Shown one piece after another: positions 10,754 to 18,975 of a stretch of 64,000 nucleotides of DNA. The notes below the pieces were generated by a model, which did not search any database, was not told where the DNA came from, and worked only from the letters and a program-made list of their open reading frames with translations. This DNA comes from Terriglobia bacterium (GTDB lineage Bacteria; Acidobacteriota; Terriglobia; Bryobacterales; Bryobacteraceae): assembly GCA_020073305.1 (NCBI GenBank), contig JAIQFK010000018.1, forward strand, positions 1 through 64,000, read 5' to 3'. The translations under genes and the position numbers were made by a program. Every line of letters begins with the position of its first letter. Within the stretch, counting starts at the first letter, position 1.

Positions 10754-12553
10754 ATGACGCGTGTGATCGCCGGGCTGATGGCGGCAGCCGCGCTGGCGTG
10801 GGGAGCGACGGACGATCCGCTCAAGGCGCTCCGCAGGGAACATCCCCGCCTCATTCTGCTTGACAGCGATCTCGACCATATCCGGGCGCTCATTCAGCAG
10901 AATCCGCTGGCGCACAAAGTTCACGCCGATCTGGTCAAGGAAGCCGAGAGGCTCATGACCACGCCGCCGGTGGAGTATAAGCTCGTGGGCCCGCGCCTGC
11001 TCGCGCAAAGCCGCCATTGCCTGGAACGCGTCTATACCCTGGCGCTGCTGTACCGGTTGGATGGGAAACAGCCGTACCTGGAGCGTGCCGTCCGGGAATT
11101 GCGCGCAGCCGCCGAGTTCAAGGACTGGAATCCTTCCCACTTTCTGGATACGGCCGAGATGACGCACGCATTTGCGATCGGCTACGACTGGCTGTATCCC
11201 GCGTTGAGCCAGGATGAGCGCACGTGGATCCGCGCGGCGCTGGTCGAAAAGGGTCTGAACCCGGGCCTGGCGGCTTATGAAACACAGGCGTCTTGGGTGG
11301 GCAGCCGGATGAACTGGAACCAGGTTTGCAATGGCGGAATCGGCATTGGCGCGCTGGCCGTCGCGGACGAAGAGCCGGACAAGAGCCGTGTGCTGATTCG
11401 CAACGCACTCGAATCCCTGCCCCGAGCTTTAGCGGCTTATGCACCCGACGGGGGCTGGGCTGAAGGGCCGGGCTACTGGCACTACGGCACCAGCTACGCC
11501 GTGTACTTTATTGCGGCGCTCGAATCCGCACTGGGCACGGATTTCGGGTTGACCGCCGCCAAAGGCTTCGACCGCACGGGGCGCTTTCGCGTTTACTTCA
11601 GCGGCCCATCGGGAAAGGCATTCAATTACGCCGATGCGCACGATCATGTGGATCCGGCTGCGGAAATGTTCTGGCTGGCCCATCGTTTTATGGAGCCGGT
11701 CTATTCATGGCAGGAACAACGAATCCTTGAAGCGGGCGGGACTCCAGACGCGTTGGATTTGATCTGGTTTCAACCGGAGGGCCGGAGCCCGAAGCAAGAC
11801 GGCTGGCCGCTGGAGGCCATTTTTCATGGCGTGCAAGTGACGTTTCTGCGAAGCGCCTGGGACGATCCCGATGCCATTTTTGTGGGGGTGAAGGGCGGCG
11901 ACAATAAGGCCAATCATAGCCATCTGGATCTCGGCAGTTTCGTTCTGGACGGCGGTGGAGTCCGCTGGGCGCTCGATGCCGGGGCCGACGATTACAATCT
12001 CCCGGGCTACTTCGGCCGGCAGCGCTGGGCTTATTACCGCATGCGCACGGAAGCGCATAATACGGTGGTCATCGACAACGAAAACCAGGATCCGCACGCG
12101 GAAGCCGGCATTACCGGCCACCTGTTTTCTCCCGGTCTCTCCTGGGTTGAGTTGGACCTCACCCACGCGTACGCGCGCCGGCTAAAGCAGTTTCACCGCA
12201 AGATTGGCATTGTGCAGGGCCAGCAGGTGTTCGTTGAGGATTCACTCGAATCCGAGCAGCCGGTGGAAGCGCTCTGGGGCATGCTGACCGACGCGGACGT
12301 GGCTCTGAACGGCCAGACGGCCGAACTGCAAAAAAATGGCTGGACCCTCTCCGCTGAAATTCTCTCGCCCCGGCACGCGGTATTCGACGTGGCTTCGGCG
12401 TTCGCGCCTGCGCCGCAAGCCTCGAATCCGGGCGTCAAGAAACTGGTGGTGAGGCTCGGCGAAAAAGTCACCGAGATGGACCTGAAGCTGACCTTCACGT
12501 TGCATCGCACCGGTCAACCCAAACCCAAGATCACGGAAAAAATCGGAGGCTGA
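10754..12553 (+). CDS. Secreted heparinase II/III-like polysaccharide lyase family protein
   Basis: The start at 10754 gives 599 residues with a short signal peptide (MTRVIAGLMAAAALAWGAT). An alpha/alpha-toroid follows (about 40-300; AMTHAFAIGYDWLYPALS-type helices and NWNQVCNGGIGIGALA). The C-terminal beta-sandwich contains NHSHLDLGSFVLDGGGVRW and AHNTVVIDN, both typical of the heparinase II/III-like domain. Such enzymes cleave uronic-acid polysaccharides by elimination, but substrate cannot be assigned. The CAP-domain gene follows directly (TGA then TTG), so the two are co-expressed. Confidence 0.85.
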   Translation: MTRVIAGLMAAAALAWGATDDPLKALRREHPRLILLDSDLDHIRALIQQNPLAHKVHADLVKEAERLMTTPPVEYKLVGPRLLAQSRHCLERVYTLALLYRLDGKQPYLERAVRELRAAAEFKDWNPSHFLDTAEMTHAFAIGYDWLYPALSQDERTWIRAALVEKGLNPGLAAYETQASWVGSRMNWNQVCNGGIGIGALAVADEEPDKSRVLIRNALESLPRALAAYAPDGGWAEGPGYWHYGTSYAVYFIAALESALGTDFGLTAAKGFDRTGRFRVYFSGPSGKAFNYADAHDHVDPAAEMFWLAHRFMEPVYSWQEQRILEAGGTPDALDLIWFQPEGRSPKQDGWPLEAIFHGVQVTFLRSAWDDPDAIFVGVKGGDNKANHSHLDLGSFVLDGGGVRWALDAGADDYNLPGYFGRQRWAYYRMRTEAHNTVVIDNENQDPHAEAGITGHLFSPGLSWVELDLTHAYARRLKQFHRKIGIVQGQQVFVEDSLESEQPVEALWGMLTDADVALNGQTAELQKNGWTLSAEILSPRHAVFDVASAFAPAPQASNPGVKKLVVRLGEKVTEMDLKLTFTLHRTGQPKPKITEKIGG

Positions 12554-13054
12554 TTGCGTCTGTGCTGCGTACTCCTGCTTGCTCTGGTTCTCCTGCTGGC
12601 GGGTTGGCACCGTCCCGCCGCCTCGAGGCCGCGTGCCGATGAAGACGATCCGTTAGGCCCTCTCGCGCGCAAGGTATTTGCTCTCGCGAACCGGCAGCGC
12701 CGTTTGCACGGTGTTCATGAGCTGGAGTGGAGTGAGGCTCTCGCCGAGCCAGCGCGCCGGCACAGTATGGATATGATGCGGAGCGGTTTTTTCTCCCACA
12801 CGGACCTGGCAGGGTCTACTCCGGGCTTGCGTCTGCGCGCTGCCTCCATTTCCTGGAGCCGGTGCGGCGAAAACATCTTCCGGGAGCACGGCATGGATGA
12901 TCCCGCCGACGCCGCCATCGAAGGCTGGATGAGAAGCCCCTCGCACCGGCAGAGTCTTCTCGATCCGCTATTTACTCAGACTGGAGTCGGCATCGCCATC
13001 AGCCCAGATACGGACTATTTCATTACGCAGGAACTCATTCGTCCGTTGAAGTAA
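12554..13054 (+). CDS. Secreted CAP/SCP-domain protein
   Basis: Translation probably begins at a TTG that abuts the stop of the heparinase-like gene. The 166 residues carry a leucine-rich signal peptide (LCCVLLLALVLLLAGWHRPA) and a CAP domain with its conserved pieces: ALAEPARRHSMDMM, the GENI motif, and GWMRSPSHRQSLLDP. The fold is clear, but bacterial CAP proteins have varied and mostly unproven roles in the envelope or outside the cell. No accessory repeats are present. Confidence 0.8.
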   Translation: MRLCCVLLLALVLLLAGWHRPAASRPRADEDDPLGPLARKVFALANRQRRLHGVHELEWSEALAEPARRHSMDMMRSGFFSHTDLAGSTPGLRLRAASISWSRCGENIFREHGMDDPADAAIEGWMRSPSHRQSLLDPLFTQTGVGIAISPDTDYFITQELIRPLK

Positions 13055-13147
13055 CTAAAGTTAGTATCCTCCTGACGTCGTCCGATCTAAAAAAGATTAG
13101 TAACAAAGGCAAGCATAGAACTTAGTAAAGCCAACCAGTTAAAATTA

Positions 13148-13159
13148 ACCGTTAACGGT
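13148..13159. promoter_or_regulatory. Perfect 12-bp palindrome upstream of the phosphorelay/glycosyltransferase operon
   Basis: ACCGTTAACGGT is a perfect palindrome in an A+T-rich 149-bp gap, 45 bp before the ATG at 13204. It is followed by a weaker dyad (GGCGC ... GCGCC, about 13164-13192). The location fits an operator or a leader hairpin of the downstream operon. No clear -35/-10 pair was assigned. Confidence 0.4.
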
Positions 13160-13203
13160 AAAAGGCGCCGAAGCGTCATTCGACTCAGCGCCTCCGAATA
13201 CCC

Positions 13204-14787
13204 ATGCACTCACAAATGGCTTGCCGCGGGAGAATCTGGAACAATCTACCGTTGTCCGTTAAGGGACTGACGTTACTCATGATTCCGGCACCTGCTCTGT
13301 TAGTCGCGGCGATCGTGCTGAGTGGGACGATCAAAGAAGAAAAACGGGCGCTGGCCGCAGTGGATCAGGTGACAACGGCCAGACAGCGCCTTCAGGAAGT
13401 CAGCGCCCTGCTCAAGGCGCCGGGTGCTCCACAGCAGGACTACCGGACACTCACGCAACTGAGCAGGGACCTCGATCCAGTGAGCTCGGACCCCAACCGC
13501 CGGCGAGAGATCGAAGGCGCGATCCAGGAGAAGATCGAGTCGTTGGCTGCTCTCAGCGCGACGAACTCGCCGGAGGATGCCTTACTCGACAAGAACCGTC
13601 AGGCTACGGAGAGCCTCCAGTCGTCTGTAAGTGCGCTCACATTCGGGTACGATCACTTACTGTCGAGTGGTCTAAGTTATGTAAAGACGATTCGCGCGAA
13701 GGAGTTCACCGTCTGTTTTCAGGGAGCTTTTATCTTCCTGTTAGGCGAGTTTATGGCCGCGACTGTATTTCTGACGGCGATCACGGGGCAGATTCAAACC
13801 CTAAAGGCCAACTCGCACCGGCTGGCGCAGGGCCTGTCACTGGAGCCGCTTTTTGCCGACAACTGGGAGTTGAATCAAATCGGGCATCATCTGATTCAGG
13901 CTTCCGTAGTCCTAAATCAGCAAGAGCGAGATCTCGAGAAGCACAACGATCGGAGTCCGGATTCCTCCGCCGCCGAGCGGCAACTGGCGAACGAACAGAA
14001 CGAAGCCATGGTGTCCATATTGCGTGACCGGAACCAGGAAATCGCGGGGGCGCTCTCCAGCGCGCGCGAGGCGCTGGCGGCGAAAGGACGCTTCCTGGCC
14101 GATCTCTCCCGCGAACTGCGGATTCCGCTGACCAGCATCCTGGGATTTTCGGAACTTCTGTATGACGGCAAGCTGGGCGCGCTGAGCGAGCAGCAGAAAG
14201 GGTGCCTGAGCGACATCCTCGCAGGTTCGAAAAGGATGTTGCAACTCACCGACAGCGTTCTGGGGGCCATCAGCAGCGAGAGCGCGCCGGCGCCCGCTCC
14301 GGCGAGTGCGGTAGATATCGAGAGACTTGCTAAGGATGTGAAGTACCTGCTCGAGCCGGCCGCGCGCAGGAAGGGAGTCCGGGTGGAAGTCGAGATCGAT
14401 CCGGGGCTGCGGGAGGTCGATGGCGATCCCGAAAAGCTGAAGCCGTTGCTGCATCAGCATATATCCGACGCGATCCAGTTCACGCCGCACGATGCCGTGC
14501 TTGAACTGCGCCTGCGCCCGGAAGGCGAGAATGCGCTGCGGCTGGAAGTGCACATCCGCGGCCTTGGCCTGCTTTCAAAAGATGTCGTCCGGCTGTTCCC
14601 GGAGTTCCATGTCGACCTGGTGTCGGTCAAGATTCGAGCGGAACAGCAGCACGTGGCCGCGGCTGAAGACCACAACGTCTTCTATGCCATCCTGCCGGGC
14701 GTTGCGCGGCGGGCCGAATCCACTGTACGGGCCCGCGATTCGAAGGCCCGCGCCGCGGCAAAGAACTCCACGGCGCTGATTCAGTAG
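13204..14787 (+). CDS. Membrane histidine kinase homologue lacking the phospho-acceptor histidine
   Basis: A 527-residue protein with a transmembrane helix at about 20-40, a predicted extracytoplasmic helical domain, a second helix near 165-190, a coiled linker, and a HisKA-like region. The H-box reads FLADLSRELRIPLTSILGFSELL, where the usual SHELR is SRELR: Arg303 replaces the histidine. The N-box is ISDAIQFTP (Asp422 for the usual Asn), and the G1 box (RGLGLLSKDV) has lost the DxGxG pattern. It therefore looks like a pseudokinase, acting as a sensor or scaffold without autophosphorylation. It heads an operon with a multi-receiver regulator, a HEAT protein and a glycosyltransferase. Confidence 0.85.
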   Translation: MHSQMACRGRIWNNLPLSVKGLTLLMIPAPALLVAAIVLSGTIKEEKRALAAVDQVTTARQRLQEVSALLKAPGAPQQDYRTLTQLSRDLDPVSSDPNRRREIEGAIQEKIESLAALSATNSPEDALLDKNRQATESLQSSVSALTFGYDHLLSSGLSYVKTIRAKEFTVCFQGAFIFLLGEFMAATVFLTAITGQIQTLKANSHRLAQGLSLEPLFADNWELNQIGHHLIQASVVLNQQERDLEKHNDRSPDSSAAERQLANEQNEAMVSILRDRNQEIAGALSSAREALAAKGRFLADLSRELRIPLTSILGFSELLYDGKLGALSEQQKGCLSDILAGSKRMLQLTDSVLGAISSESAPAPAPASAVDIERLAKDVKYLLEPAARRKGVRVEVEIDPGLREVDGDPEKLKPLLHQHISDAIQFTPHDAVLELRLRPEGENALRLEVHIRGLGLLSKDVVRLFPEFHVDLVSVKIRAEQQHVAAAEDHNVFYAILPGVARRAESTVRARDSKARAAAKNSTALIQ

Positions 14788-14807
14788 CGCCTTGGGCAAA
14801 GCTATTC

Positions 14808-16319
14808 ATGAGCAGTGAGACGGTACTGGTCGTCGACGACGCGGCTGCGAATCGCAAGCTCACTGAGCTTGTGCTGGCTAGCGCCGGTTATCAGGTGTGC
14901 ACCGCGCAGGACGCCGAAGAGGCGCTCAGATTGGTGAAAGACATCAGGCCGCGCGCCGTACTCACGGATATCCGTCTGCCGGGTATGGACGGACTCGAAC
15001 TGACCCGGCGGCTGCGGACAGATCCCGCGCTGCAAGACACCATCTTTCTCGCTGTCACGGCCTGCGTGCTGCGCAGCGACGAGCAGAACGCTACTGAAGC
15101 CGGGTTCGATGGCTACATCGTGAAGCCCTACGACACGCGCAAGCTGCCTGCCATCGTGCGCCGGTATTTGTCGCGAACCGCGGCCGCAGGTCTGATCCCG
15201 CCGGCAACGCCTGCAACCGCTCCTGGGACGCTTCCTGCCGCCGAGCTACGCAGACGATTCAAGGCGGAGGGCGCCGAGCAGAGCCGCCGCCTGATGGCAA
15301 CGCCAGGAACCGGCTTTGATCCGCAGGAGGCTCGCACGACGTTCCAGCGGTGGGCCGGCCTGGGCAACACGCTGGGACTGGAACAGGTCGCCCACCTGGC
15401 CCAGGAGGCCCAAAGGCTTCTCGACGGCCCGCATCCGCAGACTTCGCCGCGACTGGAGGAGATCGTCGGCCAGCTTTTCCGGCTCTTCACGGAGCGCCCG
15501 CCGCGCCGTCGAGACACGGTGCTGTTGCCGGAACCGATGATCCAGCAGCTCGCCGGAAACAAGCTCGGTTTGATCGGGTTCGAGGCCGAAGAGACGCGCC
15601 GCCTGGCAGAGGTATTCGGCAATGCTCGCGCCACCGTCCAGGCGCTCGAGGACGACGACGTGGCGCCGAATTCCGAGGCGCTTCAGTCAGTGGACCTGGT
15701 GATCTTCAATATCCGGCATGATACGCCTCCACCGGAATGGATGAAGCGCAAGGATCTGGCGCGTGTGGAGCAGCCGATTCTTTTCGTGGGATCCCGGGAT
15801 GTGCTGCTGGAACACGGCATTTCCCTCAAGAGCGGCGAGCATGACTTTCTGGTCTGGCCCTGGGATCCCGAAGAAGCGATTATGCGCGCCTGCCTGGCCC
15901 TGGGCCGCGCAGGCAGCCGCCAGCCCCGCAAGAGGAGTTCGCCGCACCGCGCCAGCATCGTCATGGCGGACGACGACGCCACCACTCTGGCTCTGGTCAA
16001 AGCCACGCTCGAGAGCTATCAGATCGACTGCCGGATCGCCGCCGATGGCGGGCAGGCGCTCGAAATGATCGCCGCCCATCCACCCAGCGCGGTCATTCTG
16101 GACGTCAACGTGGCCAACATGGACGGCTTCGAAGTCCTCGCTGCATTGAAACGCGACGAAGCCACCAGCGACGTCCCCGTGGTTTTTCTCACCTCCAGGC
16201 AACAGGAGACCGACATCGTGCGCGCCTTCGGGCTGGGCGCCGATGACTACATTGTGAAACCGTTCAGCCCCATGGAGCTGGCGGCGCGCATCAAGCGATT
16301 GATCCGGAAGTCCGCATGA
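14808..16319 (+). CDS. Multi-receiver response regulator (REC - HPt-like - degenerate REC - REC)
   Basis: In this 503-residue protein, residues 1-120 form a canonical receiver (VLVVDD at 7-11, phospho-acceptor Asp54 in VLTDIRLPGMDG, lysine in GYIVKPY). Residues about 145-215 look like an HPt four-helix domain (TFQRWAGLGNTLGLEQVAHL), but the expected histidine aligns with Gln180. Residues about 245-370 are a receiver-like fold without acidic pocket or acceptor. The C-terminal receiver (about 382-500) is intact, with MADDD, ILDVNVANMDG and YIVKPF. There is no DNA-binding or enzymatic output, so it may act by protein contact. It overlaps the next gene by ATGA. Confidence 0.85.
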   Translation: MSSETVLVVDDAAANRKLTELVLASAGYQVCTAQDAEEALRLVKDIRPRAVLTDIRLPGMDGLELTRRLRTDPALQDTIFLAVTACVLRSDEQNATEAGFDGYIVKPYDTRKLPAIVRRYLSRTAAAGLIPPATPATAPGTLPAAELRRRFKAEGAEQSRRLMATPGTGFDPQEARTTFQRWAGLGNTLGLEQVAHLAQEAQRLLDGPHPQTSPRLEEIVGQLFRLFTERPPRRRDTVLLPEPMIQQLAGNKLGLIGFEAEETRRLAEVFGNARATVQALEDDDVAPNSEALQSVDLVIFNIRHDTPPPEWMKRKDLARVEQPILFVGSRDVLLEHGISLKSGEHDFLVWPWDPEEAIMRACLALGRAGSRQPRKRSSPHRASIVMADDDATTLALVKATLESYQIDCRIAADGGQALEMIAAHPPSAVILDVNVANMDGFEVLAALKRDEATSDVPVVFLTSRQQETDIVRAFGLGADDYIVKPFSPMELAARIKRLIRKSA

Positions 16320-17518
16320 GCGCGCGCTCCGATCCTCATGTGCCTGAGCGCCGCGCGCGGCTGTTCATTTACCTGAAAACCCTGTGCGTGCTCCTGAGCT
16401 ACATCGCCCTTACGTGGGTGATTCATCGCGCGTATATGCGCAAGCACGTGCCAGACGCGGAGCTGTCGCTGGCTCTTTCGTTCACGGTGCAGCAAGTCAC
16501 GGCTATTTTCACTCTGCTCGCCATTTCCTTCGCCACGAAGTTTGTACGTTACTATCGGGCGCAGCGGGCGGCCCGTTTCCAACCGTTCATTCGCGAAAGA
16601 CTCATCCTGCATTTAAACGGATTGGATCAGTGGACGGAGATGCGCCGGATGCGCGCGAGAACTCCGCGTGAACTCGAAGATTGCCTGGTGCAGATTCTGG
16701 CCTCGATTCACGGCGCGGGACGGGAGCGGCTCACCGAAGTTGCGCGGGCGTTTGGATTGCTGCGCAAATGGCAAAAGCAGAGTCACACCAGAAACGCGAA
16801 GCGGCGCCGCAAGGCGATCAGCCGGCTTTGCCTGCTTGGGCCCTTAGCGCAACCGGATCTCCTTGAAGCGCTCCATGATCCGGACGATCTGGTGAGAGTC
16901 GAAGCAGCCCGAGCGCTGGCGGGCTCCGGGGACGCGCAGATGCTCGCGGCGGTTTTCTACATGGCGCTCGACCAGAACCGCTTGGTGCGCGCCATTCTGA
17001 CCGAGGCCCTGCGGCCGCAGGCGAGCGAGTTGTACGGTGTGGCGGCGCCCGAGGCGCTGCGTTCGCCGGACCCGAAGCGCGTGGTAGCAGCGCTCGAAAT
17101 CCTGCGGGCCTGGCGGAAATCGGCGGCGATCCCTCAACTTCCTGCGTTGCTGGCACACGGCGACGCAGCCGTGCGGGCAGCGGCCTTGCACCTGGTGCCG
17201 CAGGCCGGGCTGACTCCGGAATACGAGGGGCCGATCTGGCGCGCCATCGAGGACCCGGATGCTGAGGTGCGCGCTGCCGCCGCCGAAGTGTGCGGAAAGC
17301 TCAAGCTTGCCTCATCGCTGCGCCTATTGCAGCGCGCATTGGAAGATACCGCGCCGCGTACGGTGCTGGTCTCCGCGTATGCGCTGGCTGAGCTGGGGGT
17401 CAACGGCTGCAAGGTGCTGGAATCCGAGGTTCTCTCCGGCGATCCGCTTCGGGCTGCCGCCGCGCTCGAAGCCCTGGAGCACGCCAAGCTCAACCGTGCC
17501 GCCACGGTGGGAATGTAA
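16316..17518 (+). CDS. HEAT-repeat membrane protein
   Basis: A 400-residue protein starting within the preceding stop codon (ATGA). Two transmembrane helices near residues 18-36 and 48-72 are followed by a basic cytosolic segment and then about five to six HEAT-like helical pairs (for example DPDDLVRVEAARALAGSGD and DPDAEVRAAAAEVCGKL). HEAT arrays bind other proteins, so the likely job is to tether the regulator to the glycosyltransferase encoded next, whose ATG overlaps this stop (TAATG). The role is inferred from coupling and fold. Confidence 0.8.
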   Translation: MSARSDPHVPERRARLFIYLKTLCVLLSYIALTWVIHRAYMRKHVPDAELSLALSFTVQQVTAIFTLLAISFATKFVRYYRAQRAARFQPFIRERLILHLNGLDQWTEMRRMRARTPRELEDCLVQILASIHGAGRERLTEVARAFGLLRKWQKQSHTRNAKRRRKAISRLCLLGPLAQPDLLEALHDPDDLVRVEAARALAGSGDAQMLAAVFYMALDQNRLVRAILTEALRPQASELYGVAAPEALRSPDPKRVVAALEILRAWRKSAAIPQLPALLAHGDAAVRAAALHLVPQAGLTPEYEGPIWRAIEDPDAEVRAAAAEVCGKLKLASSLRLLQRALEDTAPRTVLVSAYALAELGVNGCKVLESEVLSGDPLRAAAALEALEHAKLNRAATVGM

Positions 17519-18975
17519 TGGACTGGCTGCTTCTCTTCTACCGCTCGTTCGCCTACCTGGTGCACGGCATCATCGTCTACGTGGCCACCATCAACCTCAT
17601 CTACTTCATCATGATGGCGCTCGGATATCTGGCGCTCAGCCGCCATAACGCGCGACTGACACCGGAAGAGCGCGACGCCATCCTGAAATCGCCGCTGGCG
17701 CCGGAGGTCGCCGTGGTCGCGCCCGCTTACAACGAGGCCCTGACCGTTCGCGAAAGCGTGCGCGGGATGTTGAAGCTGAACTACCCCAATCATCAGGTCA
17801 TCGTGGTGAACGACGGCTCGAAAGACGACACACTCAAAATCCTCGTCGAAGAGTTCCGGCTCTACAAATCCAGCCGCGTACTCATCGGCAGCCTGCCGCA
17901 TCAACCGATTCGCGCCATTTACGAATCACGCGATCCCATCCGGCTCATTGTGGTCGACAAGGCAAACGGCGGCAAGGCCGATTCGTTGAACGCCGGGCTG
18001 AATGTGGCGCGTGCGCCGCTGGTGGCCGCGGTGGATTCCGATTCCCTCCTCGATCCGGATTCGTTGCTGCACGTAGTGAAGCCGTTTCTCGAGGATCCGG
18101 AGAACGTGATCGCGTGCGGCGGCATCATCCGCGTGGTGAACGGCTGCGAGGTGCGCCACAGCCGCGTAAGGACGGTCTCGACAGCGTCTTCGGTTCTCGC
18201 GCTGTTTCAGACGATCGAATATCTGCGCGCGTTTCTGGGCGGTCGCGTGGCCTTGAGCTTCATGAATTCGCTGTTGATCATCTCCGGCGCGTTCGGCGTA
18301 TTTCGACGCGATGTCGTAATGACGGCGGGCGGCTTTGCGGTGAAGACGGTGGGCGAAGATATGGAACTGGTGGTCCGCCTGCACGAGCAGTATCGCACCA
18401 GGAAGAGGCCCTACAAGATTCTCTATGCTTCCGAGCCCCTCTGCTGGACGGAGGTCCCCGAGAGCGCCAAGATCCTGCAACGGCAGCGGAACCGGTGGCA
18501 GCGCGGCACCGTCGAGAGCATCTCGCTTCACCGGCGAATGCTGTTCAATCCGAAGTTCGGCATCCTGGGCATGTTCGCGATTCCGTATTTCACGCTGTTC
18601 GAAATGTTCGGCCCGGCGGTGGAGTGCCTCGGTTACGCGCTGACCTTGACTGGTCTGGCGGTGGGGATCATCGCACCCGAAGTCGCCATTCTGTTCTTCG
18701 TGGTCTCGGTGCTATTCGGAATTCTGCTGTCGATGAGCGCCATCGTGCTGGAAGAATTCACCACGCGGCGCTACCCGCTGGTGACGGATGTGCTGTGGCT
18801 ATTCACGGCGGCAGTTGCCGAGAATCTGGGCTTCCGGCAACTATTGACGTGGTGGCGGACACAAGGACTGATTGACGGCCTCAAGGGCAAAACCGGCTGG
18901 GGCGCCATGGAGCGCCGCGGATTCCAGCAGAAGGCGGCGCCCGTACCGCCTGGTGAGCGCGTGCTCGCCCCGTAG
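17518..18975 (+). CDS. Processive family 2 glycosyltransferase, membrane-embedded
   Basis: The 485 residues show an N-terminal transmembrane segment, a GT-A domain (VVAPAYNEALTVRESV, VVNDGSKDDTLKIL, NGGKADSLN, the VDSDSLLDPD metal site, GED acceptor motif) and the QRNRWQRG motif of processive synthases such as PgaC and cellulose or hyaluronan synthases. Several C-terminal transmembrane helices follow. It likely polymerises and exports a polysaccharide across the inner membrane. Coupled translation with the HEAT protein and regulator genes suggests control by direct protein contact. No c-di-GMP PilZ domain is present. The stop abuts the stop of the convergent RNB gene with no gap. Confidence 0.9.
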   Translation: MDWLLLFYRSFAYLVHGIIVYVATINLIYFIMMALGYLALSRHNARLTPEERDAILKSPLAPEVAVVAPAYNEALTVRESVRGMLKLNYPNHQVIVVNDGSKDDTLKILVEEFRLYKSSRVLIGSLPHQPIRAIYESRDPIRLIVVDKANGGKADSLNAGLNVARAPLVAAVDSDSLLDPDSLLHVVKPFLEDPENVIACGGIIRVVNGCEVRHSRVRTVSTASSVLALFQTIEYLRAFLGGRVALSFMNSLLIISGAFGVFRRDVVMTAGGFAVKTVGEDMELVVRLHEQYRTRKRPYKILYASEPLCWTEVPESAKILQRQRNRWQRGTVESISLHRRMLFNPKFGILGMFAIPYFTLFEMFGPAVECLGYALTLTGLAVGIIAPEVAILFFVVSVLFGILLSMSAIVLEEFTTRRYPLVTDVLWLFTAAVAENLGFRQLLTWWRTQGLIDGLKGKTGWGAMERRGFQQKAAPVPPGERVLAP

